Shown here: piece by piece, positions 1-5,080 of the stretch
How the letters are laid out: each line of letters opens with the position of its first letter
How positions within the stretch are numbered: the stretch's first letter is position 1
DNA from: an uncultured Phascolarctobacterium sp.
GTDB lineage: Bacteria; Bacillota; Negativicutes; Acidaminococcales; Acidaminococcaceae
Direction: 5' to 3'
DNA length: 5,296 nucleotides
NCBI GenBank assembly: GCA_900554395.1
Contig: USHB01000124.1
Coordinates: 1-5,296, forward strand
The notes under the pieces: model-generated
The model's input: only the letters and a program-made list of their open reading frames with translations
What the model was told of the DNA's origin: nothing
Databases searched by the model: none
Position numbers and translations under genes: made by a program

Positions 1-49
1 GATTGATAAAAAAGTAAATTTTTATAAAACTTTATAAAAGCCGCGCCAC

Positions 50-79
50 AAAAAACAAATGGGACCCTCAAAGGGTCCC
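50..79 (-). terminator. Intrinsic terminator of the PerR-like gene
   Basis: A perfect 7-bp inverted repeat, GGGACCC-TCAAA-GGGTCCC, occupies 61-79. Read on the minus strand it is followed by ATTTGTTTTTT, a U-rich tail at 60-50. It begins 12 nt after the stop codon of the minus-strand regulator, the expected place for its Rho-independent terminator. On the plus strand the hairpin has no T-run after it, so it should act in one direction only. Confidence 0.9.
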
Positions 80-91
80 AAACCGAGCAGC

Positions 92-517
92 TTAATGTTT
101 TTTGCGGCAGTTTTCGCAAACACCGTAAAAATAAAACTGGTGCCCGCTCAATTTATAACCGCTTTCTTTTTCGGCATCGGCCATAATGGCGCCTGCATCA
201 ACATTAAACAAATCCTCCACCTTGCCGCAGCAGGTGCACTGCACATGGTGGTGGTCGGTGATGTCGGCATCATAACGGAAGCTGTCCTCACCGGTATTGA
301 TAATCTGAATAACATGCAGCCTGTTCAAAATCTCCACAGTTTTATAAACGGTTGCAAAACTCATGGAAGGATATTTGGGGCGCAGAGTTTTATACAGCAT
401 CTCCGCGCTGGGGTGCTCGTGCGTCGCAGCCAGGGTTTCATACACAGCAAGGCGCTGCGGCGTAACTTTATAGCCGTTTTCACGCAGAATTGCGGTAAGT
501 TCGCTGTTGGTTAACAT
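92..517 (-). CDS. perR: PerR-like peroxide-sensing Fur-family transcriptional repressor
   Basis: A 141-residue cytoplasmic DNA-binding repressor of the Fur superfamily. The N-terminal winged helix (about residues 1-82) includes VTPQR (18-22) and the FATVYKTV recognition-helix region (54-61). The C-terminal dimerisation and metal-binding part has DHHH (88-91), a CxxC at C94/C97 and a second CxxC at C134/C137; these four Cys should hold the structural zinc. Aligned by eye to Bacillus subtilis PerR, the regulatory metal ligands H37, D85, H91, H93 and D104 correspond to H35, D83, H89, H91 and D102. Fur normally has Glu at the last position, so Asp favours PerR, which derepresses peroxide-defence genes when H2O2 oxidises the metal-site histidines. 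The start at 517 is chosen because AAAGGAGGAG (530-521) lies just upstream; an in-frame ATG at 607 would fall inside the -35 box. The gene is divergent from tex and probably autoregulated. Family is near certain; PerR rather than Fur or Zur is likely. Confidence 0.9.
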   Translation of the reverse strand: MLTNSELTAILRENGYKVTPQRLAVYETLAATHEHPSAEMLYKTLRPKYPSMSFATVYKTVEILNRLHVIQIINTGEDSFRYDADITDHHHVQCTCCGKVEDLFNVDAGAIMADAEKESGYKLSGHQFYFYGVCENCRKKH

Positions 518-570
518 TGGCTCCTCCTTTCTGCAAGCCTTGCGGCGATACAGATTTAAACGCTGATTTT

Positions 571-585
571 TCAAAATAATTATAT
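571..585 (-). promoter_or_regulatory. PerR-box-like operator overlapping the perR -10
   Basis: The minus-strand 15-mer ATATAATTATTTTGA matches the PerR box TTATAATnATTATAA at 11 of 14 specified positions. It covers the -10 hexamer and probable start site, so a bound repressor would block RNA polymerase. The AT-rich setting makes chance matches likely, and part of the match comes from TATAAT itself. A weaker match (9 of 14) lies at 611-625, upstream of the -35. Autoregulation is inference from position and from known PerR autoregulation in Firmicutes. Confidence 0.45.
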
Positions 586-607
586 AAAATAAGGATTTCT
601 TTGTCAA
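579..607 (-). promoter_or_regulatory. Consensus sigma-A promoter of the PerR-like gene
   Basis: On the minus strand TTGACA (607-602) is followed, after exactly 17 nt, by TATAAT (584-579). Both hexamers match the sigma-A/sigma-70 consensus completely. Transcription would start near 572, giving a leader of about 55 nt before the ATG at 517. Such a strong promoter on a repressor gene suggests that expression is held down by a regulator, consistent with the PerR-box-like sequence over the -10. Confidence 0.85.
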
Positions 608-655
608 TATTTATTATCAATTAACAAAGATATTTCACTAAAACGCCACAAGGAT

Positions 656-685
656 TTTACAGTGCCGCGGCGAATTTAATAATAT
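656..685 (+). promoter_or_regulatory. Candidate promoter of tex
   Basis: TTTACA (656-661, five of six to TTGACA) is separated by 18 nt from TAATAT (680-685); an alternative -10, AATAAT (678-683), gives a 16-nt spacer. Initiation near 690 would leave a short leader of about 18 nt before the tex ATG at 710. The spacer contains the palindrome GCCGCGGC (664-671). No better plus-strand promoter is seen between the two divergent genes, but the match is only moderate. Confidence 0.4.
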
Positions 686-709
686 CATTTTATGAAAACG
701 AGGTATAAT

Positions 710-2875
710 ATGACGCTTGAACAGATTATAGCTGCCGAACTGAAAGTTAAACCGCAGCAGGTGCATGCCGCGCTGGAACTTTTGGACAGCGGCAACACCA
801 TACCGTTTATAGCCCGCTACCGCAAGGAAGCTACCGGCACACTGGATGAAGAAGCGCTGCGCACCATTGATGAACGCGCACGCTATCTGCGCCAGCTTGA
901 AGAACGCCGCAGCGAAATACTTGCCGCCATTGCTGCGCAGGAAAAACTGACGCCGGAACTGGAAGCGCAAATTAACAGCGCCGTAAAAATGCAGGAACTG
1001 GAAGATTTATACCTGCCCTACCGTCCCAAAAAACGTACGCGCGCGCAAATTGCCCGCGAGCGTGGGCTTGAACCTTTGGCGGAACTCATCATGCAGCAGG
1101 CGCAGCCGCCGATGCCGCTTGAAAAACTTGCCGCACTGCATATTGATGAAGCAAAAGGCGTAACTTCTGCCGCCGAAGCATGGCAGGGAGCAATGGACAT
1201 TGTTGCCGAAAACATTTCGGACGATGCCGCCGTGCGCGATTTTATCCGCCGCGAACTGTGGAAGAACGCAGAACTTGCCTCGGCGCTTGCCGCAGACGAA
1301 ACGGAAGCCAAAGATTTTTTAATGTACAGCGATTATGCAGAGCCTGTACACCGCCTGCCGCCGCACCGCATTCTGGCACTGAACCGTGGCGAAGCCAAAG
1401 GCTGTTTAAAAGTCAGCCTTAAATATCCGCAGGAAGCCATGCTTGAAAAACTGGCACGCAAATTAAAAGTGCAGCAGCACACCGTTTGGACGGAAATGTA
1501 TAACTCCGCCCTGGCAGATAGTTACAAGCGCCTTATTTTCCCTTCGCTGGAACGCGAAATAAGAAACGAACTTACCGAAAAAGCCGAAAAACAGGCGATA
1601 AGTGTTTTTGCCGCCAATCTGCGCCAGCTTTTATTGCAGCAGCCAATCGCCGGGCATACCGTACTCGGTTTAGACCCGGGCTACCGCACCGGCTGCAAGG
1701 CCGCAGTTATCAGCCCGCAGGGCAAAACACTGGCAACAGATACTTTGTACCTTACCGGCAGTGACCGGCAAAAAGCGCAGGCCGAAGCATCCTTTTTAAA
1801 CCTTGTAAGCACTTACGGCGTAACTCTGGTTGCAATCGGCAACGGCACAGCTTCTTACGAAACAGAAGAATTTACCTCGCAGCTTATTGAAAAACATAAA
1901 CTGAATATCGCCTACACTATCGTCAGCGAAGCAGGAGCATCTGTATATTCTGCCTCCAAACTGGCGCGCGAAGAACTGCCGGAGCTTGATGTATCGCTGC
2001 GCGGCGCGGTTTCCATTGCCCGCCGCGTGCAGGACCCTTTGGCAGAACTTGTTAAAATTGAGCCTAAAGCCATCGGCGTTGGGCAATACCAGCATGACGT
2101 TAACCAAAAAGAACTTGCCGGAACGCTTACCGGCGTGGTAGAAAGCTGCGTAAACCATGTCGGCGTGGAACTTAATACCGCCTCACCCGCGCTTTTAAGC
2201 TATGTGGCAGGCGTAACGCCCACCGTTGCCAAAAACATCATCGCTTACCGCGATGAGCACGGCAGCTTTACCGCCCGCAAAGAACTTTTAAAAGTCAGCC
2301 GTCTCGGTCCCGCCGCCTTTACCCAGTGCGCAGGCTTTTTGCGCATTGCAGGCAGCGCCAACCCGCTGGATAACACCAGCGTACACCCGGAAAGCTACAA
2401 ACTTACGGAAAACATCATTAAACTTTTGGGCTTTACCTTAAAAGACTGCGCCACCGCAGAATTACAGCAGGCAGCCGCCCACGCAGATGCCTATGCCATT
2501 GCCGCGCAGCTTGATGCAGGCCTGCCCACCGTAACGGATATTTTAGCGGCACTGGCGCGCCCCGGCCGCGACCCGCGTGAAGACACACCACCGCCGTTAA
2601 CACGCAAACACGTTGCCAAATTAAGCGACCTTGCCATTGGCAGCCTTGTTAAAGGGCGCGTGCAGAACGTTGTTGATTTCGGCGCTTTTATCGATATCGG
2701 GCTTAAAACAAGCGGACTTGTGCATAAAAGCGAACTCAGCGCCAAACCCTTCCGCCATCCGCTTGACGTGGTTGCTGTCGGCGATATTGTCGAAGCAGAA
2801 ATTATCAGCATTGACGAACAGCGAAACCGCATCGGCCTCAGCCTGAAACGCGCCGCCGCACGCCATACCAATTAA
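710..2875 (+). CDS. tex: Tex-family RNA-binding transcriptional accessory protein
   Basis: A complete 721-residue Tex protein, close to the roughly 720 residues typical of Firmicutes homologues. Tex/YdcI proteins are cytoplasmic, bind nucleic acid and affect transcription or RNA metabolism; their exact role is unsettled. The N-terminal region (about 1-190) carries the family signatures GNTIPFIARYRKE and LEDLYLPYRPKKRT. A YqgF/RNase H-like domain begins near residue 317 with VLGLDPGYRTGCKAAV. Helix-hairpin-helix segments lie at about 488-547 (GVTPTVAKNIIAYR, then VSRLGPAAFTQCAGFLRI). An S1 RNA-binding domain fills about 642-715 (VKGRVQNVVDFGAFIDIG, ending RIGLSLK). The ATG at 710 is preferred because GAGG (700-703) precedes it at good spacing; the in-frame ATG at 692, which would add six residues, has no ribosome binding site. 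It is divergent from the PerR-like gene. No terminator follows, so read-through into the SUKH gene 25 nt downstream is possible. Confidence 0.96.
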   Translation: MTLEQIIAAELKVKPQQVHAALELLDSGNTIPFIARYRKEATGTLDEEALRTIDERARYLRQLEERRSEILAAIAAQEKLTPELEAQINSAVKMQELEDLYLPYRPKKRTRAQIARERGLEPLAELIMQQAQPPMPLEKLAALHIDEAKGVTSAAEAWQGAMDIVAENISDDAAVRDFIRRELWKNAELASALAADETEAKDFLMYSDYAEPVHRLPPHRILALNRGEAKGCLKVSLKYPQEAMLEKLARKLKVQQHTVWTEMYNSALADSYKRLIFPSLEREIRNELTEKAEKQAISVFAANLRQLLLQQPIAGHTVLGLDPGYRTGCKAAVISPQGKTLATDTLYLTGSDRQKAQAEASFLNLVSTYGVTLVAIGNGTASYETEEFTSQLIEKHKLNIAYTIVSEAGASVYSASKLAREELPELDVSLRGAVSIARRVQDPLAELVKIEPKAIGVGQYQHDVNQKELAGTLTGVVESCVNHVGVELNTASPALLSYVAGVTPTVAKNIIAYRDEHGSFTARKELLKVSRLGPAAFTQCAGFLRIAGSANPLDNTSVHPESYKLTENIIKLLGFTLKDCATAELQQAAAHADAYAIAAQLDAGLPTVTDILAALARPGRDPREDTPPPLTRKHVAKLSDLAIGSLVKGRVQNVVDFGAFIDIGLKTSGLVHKSELSAKPFRHPLDVVAVGDIVEAEIISIDEQRNRIGLSLKRAAARHTN

Positions 2876-2900
2876 ACACCTGCCTAAAGGGGAAAAGATT

Positions 2901-3338
2901 ATGGATTTTGCAAGATTTACGGAAATTGTCGGAAACGTCAAAACAAAACATCCTCATTTTTTCGAATTGGAGCATGACAAAATTCCCACAATGGAAGATG
3001 TGCTTGCCTTCCAGGACCAATATCAAATTATCTTGCCAGAAAAATACATACAATTTCTCTTGAATTTTGGCGGCGGCTATTTTGGATTTACAATAATCTA
3101 TTCCTTAGATAAGAATAGCTATTTTTCCATTTATAAACATAACCCGGAGAAAGTAAAAGATTTGCTTTTTATAGCCGATAATGAGTGCGGAGATTATTAC
3201 GCTTTCCAAATAGAAAATGGCAAGTGCAGTGAAGAAGTTGTTTTTTATGACCATGATAACAATGCAATAGAACAGGAAGCGGTGTTTCCTGATATTTTTG
3301 AATATCTTGTAAAAACAGGATTATCCGGCGTCATATAA
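2901..3338 (+). CDS. SUKH (SMI1/KNR4) family protein, probable immunity protein
   Basis: A 145-residue soluble protein with no signal peptide or membrane segment. SUKH hallmarks run in order: a helical N-terminus, LPEKYIQFLLNFGGGYFG (45-62), FIADNECGDYYAFQ (90-103), VVFYDHDNN (113-121) and a closing FPDIFEYL helix (129-136). Its length is normal for a single-domain SUKH protein. Bacterial SUKH proteins are widespread immunity factors that bind and block polymorphic or contact-dependent toxins, though some are not tied to any toxin. The ribosome binding site AAAGGGGA (2886-2893) ends 7 nt before the ATG. The gene sits 25 nt after tex with no terminator between, but hand-counted lines are about one third G+C against more than half in tex, suggesting separate origin. 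No partner toxin is in the window, so target and activity are unknown. Family call is strong; the immunity role is inferred. Confidence 0.88.
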   Translation: MDFARFTEIVGNVKTKHPHFFELEHDKIPTMEDVLAFQDQYQIILPEKYIQFLLNFGGGYFGFTIIYSLDKNSYFSIYKHNPEKVKDLLFIADNECGDYYAFQIENGKCSEEVVFYDHDNNAIEQEAVFPDIFEYLVKTGLSGVI

Positions 3339-3448
3339 TTAATGCTAATTGAACAATTCCCATTTATCAGGCAATATGCAGAAAATCAAAACTTTGCAGA
3401 TATAAAGCGGCAATGCAAGTTTTAGCCGCTGCACAATGAGTTACCAAT

Positions 3449-3492
3449 AAAAATAACCTGCCTGCGTTTTACGCACGGCAGGTTATTTTTTT
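3449..3492. terminator. Bidirectional intrinsic terminator between convergent genes
   Basis: AATAACCTGCC (3452-3462) pairs perfectly with GGCAGGTTATT (3477-3487). Inside it TGCGT (3463-3467) pairs with ACGCA (3471-3475) around a TTT loop, with C3476 bulged. The plus strand ends in seven T (3486-3492), serving the SUKH gene. The minus strand reads TTATTTTTATT after the stem, serving the FGE-like gene, whose stop codon (3493-3491) touches the T-run. The long stem and flanking A/T runs make dual function very likely. Confidence 0.92.
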
Positions 3493-4438
3493 ACGGCAGC
3501 CTTATAATGCGCCGGTAAGCATAATAACCTTTAGATAATTTGTATGCTGTATTTACCTTGTTGCGGTAAAAAGCAGTATAACACGGCAAAACGTAAATTG
3601 TGCCGTCAGCGCCGCAAAGAGACCCGCCTCCATCGCCGCCTTTGGTATAATTTACATTATCTATAATTTCATTTTTGTAAGAATCATAGGCAATAAACAG
3701 CCCCAGCATATTGGGATGCTCCAACACCGGCTTTGCTTTGTCCTCGCCAACCGCGCTCACTCCGTAAATTTCGTCCAGTACGCCCTCCAAACTATCACCC
3801 CAACGGAATAAGGTGCGCGCTCCGCCGTTGCAAAGATACTCCCACTCGTCTTCCGTTGCCAGCGTAAATGGCGCTGTTTTTAATGTGCGCACAGCCTCCT
3901 CTAAAGTCGCCGCATCTTTATCCAAATAATTGCTGTCAACTTCAACAAGCATATCGCCAATATCAGCAGTACGCAGCGGCGATAAGCACTGTGAAAGATG
4001 TTCCTTCCACAGCTTTAAAAAATCATCCCAGTTTTCATAGCCTGCTTCCCGGCGGCGTTCTTCGCTGTCCTGTAATTCCTGCTGCAATTCCAAGCACAGT
4101 TTTTCACCTTCTTCTGCATTACCGGCAGCACGGGCTTCGTCAATTTCTTCATCATAATACTCGTGCAGTTCGTCAATTTCGTTCCGGTAATAAGCCTGCC
4201 AGCCTGCAAAATCCTGTTTAAGCCCTTTAAGCACGCCTTCGCCAACAGAGCATTTATTAACATCCCAGCCCAAAACAACATTTTTCTGCCCGGCCACATA
4301 AACAAATTGTGAACCTTGATAATCCAGCAGCCATGTTTCGCGTTCTATGCCGTTCATGCTTGTTTTTACTGGTTTTACAAACTTAAACCCAAGCCCCAGC
4401 GCTTCAATGCGGCTGCGTATTTCATCCAACGTCTGCAT
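3491..4438 (-). CDS. FGE-sulfatase-like (SUMF1/C-type-lectin fold) protein with charged insert
   Basis: A 315-residue soluble protein, probably cytoplasmic, with no signal peptide. Signatures resembling the formylglycine-generating-enzyme/EgtB/PvdO superfamily are FVYVAGQKNVVLGWD (45-59, like the family's opening strand), LATEDEWEYLCNGG (193-206), FRWGD (211-215), NMLGLF (243-248), GGSLC (271-275) and a terminal YAYRRIIRLP where families usually have GFR. Between the first strand and the rest lies a Glu/Arg-rich segment (about 82-150) likely to form long helices or a coiled coil. True FGE has two copper-binding Cys five residues apart after GGS; here C275 and C286 are eleven apart, and no EgtB-type HxxxHxE is seen, so oxidase activity is doubtful. 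The start is supported by GGGGAGG (4453-4447). Composition is nearer to tex than to the SUKH gene. It converges on the SUKH gene and diverges from the 147-residue gene. The fold is fairly likely; the function is unknown. Confidence 0.75.
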   Translation of the reverse strand: MQTLDEIRSRIEALGLGFKFVKPVKTSMNGIERETWLLDYQGSQFVYVAGQKNVVLGWDVNKCSVGEGVLKGLKQDFAGWQAYYRNEIDELHEYYDEEIDEARAAGNAEEGEKLCLELQQELQDSEERRREAGYENWDDFLKLWKEHLSQCLSPLRTADIGDMLVEVDSNYLDKDAATLEEAVRTLKTAPFTLATEDEWEYLCNGGARTLFRWGDSLEGVLDEIYGVSAVGEDKAKPVLEHPNMLGLFIAYDSYKNEIIDNVNYTKGGDGGGSLCGADGTIYVLPCYTAFYRNKVNTAYKLSKGYYAYRRIIRLP

Positions 4439-4476
4439 AAAACAAACCTCCCCTGCAAAAATTTCCGGCTGATTCG

Positions 4477-4551
4477 TTAATTATATTTTACCATAAGCAA
4501 ACGCAGAAACGCTTTTATAATCCTGCTTTATTTGTGCTAAAATATAATTAA
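4477..4551. promoter_or_regulatory. Mirrored divergent promoters with a 14-bp inverted repeat
   Basis: TAAAATATAATTAA occurs at 4538-4551 on the plus strand and, perfectly inverted, at 4490-4477 on the minus strand. Each copy is preceded by TGn (TGC plus, TGG minus), giving an extended -10 TGnTAAAAT that overlaps a perfect TATAAT (4543-4548 plus; 4485-4480 minus). Neither copy has a good -35, as is common for extended -10 promoters. The copies face outward toward the 147-residue gene (plus) and the FGE-like gene (minus). Between them AAACGC is repeated at 4499-4504 and 4507-4512. The promoter reading is likely; shared regulation is inference. Confidence 0.6.
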
Positions 4552-4568
4552 AGCAAAGTATTGTAATT

Positions 4569-4576
4569 GGGGAGGT
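4569..4576 (+). promoter_or_regulatory. Ribosome binding site with unusually long spacing
   Basis: GGGGAGGT is a strong Shine-Dalgarno sequence, but the GGAGG core ends 12 nt before the ATG at 4588, longer than the usual 5-9. A TTG at 4580 is better spaced but out of frame; it would encode only three codons and end in a TGA overlapping the ATG (ATGA). An in-frame ATT at 4579 is too close and a rare start. The ATG at 4588 is therefore retained. Confidence 0.6.
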
Positions 4577-4587
4577 AAATTGACGCT

Positions 4588-5031
4588 ATGATAGAGTTGA
4601 ACAAATTCAAAAAAATATTGAAGGACAACGAAGACCGCCTGCCCTTATTGACGCTTGATGAATTTTTTAGCGGCAACACCGAAGAAGACTCTATCGCTCC
4701 GAACCAATGGGAATTTGGGCGTCCAACACTTGCAGAAATATGGGATATGCTGCAAAAAGTTGAATTAATTCCTGATGTAGCCTGGGTGCGCGTTGCTTTG
4801 CACTATGATACGGAAATTATAGAAAATAACGGCAAAGAAGAATTAATTCTTGCTGGAGATACAATCATTATTTGTACAGATATTATGCCCGCGCAATTAG
4901 AAAAATCAGTAAATTGCGAGTGGTTATGTTCTGACGGAATAATTACAATAAAAGCATCTGAATTAAATACTTATTCGTGCGTACCGCCCGTTCCAAATAA
5001 TTTTAATTGTCTGGCCATCGTCTGGGATTAA
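4588..5031 (+). CDS. Uncharacterised 147-residue protein, possible immunity protein
   Basis: A soluble acidic protein that I cannot assign to a named family. It has no signal peptide, membrane helix or recognisable catalytic motif. The N-terminus is basic and helical (1-12). LLTLDEFFSGNTEEDSIAPN (20-39) resembles a phrase often seen in small bacterial proteins of toxin-immunity neighbourhoods (F-x-GN-x-x-x-x-SI). An amphipathic helix (PTLAEIWDMLQKVE, 46-59) leads into alternating strands (VAWVRVALHYD, 64-74; DTIIICTD, 91-98; the end CLAIVWD). This suggests a compact alpha/beta fold. Cysteines lie at 96, 110, 114, 131 and 141, with no clear metal motif. It is divergent from the FGE-like gene, with its own extended -10 promoter and a strong but distant ribosome binding site. 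The next gene starts 49 nt downstream with no terminator, so the two may be co-transcribed. That it is a real gene is likely; an immunity role is inferred only from the company it keeps. Confidence 0.75.
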   Translation: MIELNKFKKILKDNEDRLPLLTLDEFFSGNTEEDSIAPNQWEFGRPTLAEIWDMLQKVELIPDVAWVRVALHYDTEIIENNGKEELILAGDTIIICTDIMPAQLEKSVNCEWLCSDGIITIKASELNTYSCVPPVPNNFNCLAIVWD

Positions 5032-5080
5032 TCTGCAAATTACCTTTTATTGCAAATTAAACAAAAAGGAGAAGATTATC

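Noticed and set aside
59..514. Long plus-strand open frame antisense to the PerR-like gene
   Set aside because: It mirrors a clear Fur-family gene with a ribosome binding site and terminator, starts inside that terminator, and encodes nothing recognisable.
518..607. N-terminal extension of the PerR-like protein to the ATG at 607
   Set aside because: It would place the coding start inside the -35 box and add 30 residues absent from the family; the ATG at 517 has an ideal ribosome binding site.
692..709. Earlier in-frame ATG for tex at 692
   Set aside because: It has no ribosome binding site, whereas the ATG at 710 follows GAGG and gives the family's typical MTLEQII-like start.
638..2941. Several 70-126 codon open frames overlapping tex, on both strands (for example 1018-1311, 1796-2158, 2491-2871, 2621-2941)
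   Set aside because: They are shadows of a long GC-biased gene; their low-complexity Ser/Ala/Phe-rich translations show no domains.
2838..3053. Minus-strand open frame spanning the tex-SUKH junction
   Set aside because: It overlaps two well-supported genes and has no recognisable product.
3868..4305. Open frames at 3868-4221 (plus) and 4015-4305 (minus) within the FGE-like gene
   Set aside because: They lie in alternative frames of a 315-codon gene with matching domain signatures and ribosome binding site. I considered a frameshift, but the long frame is intact from start to stop.
3491..4438. Calling the 315-residue protein an active formylglycine-generating enzyme or ergothioneine synthase
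   Set aside because: The Cys pair spacing and the iron-binding His motif expected for those enzymes are not seen, so only the fold resemblance is claimed.
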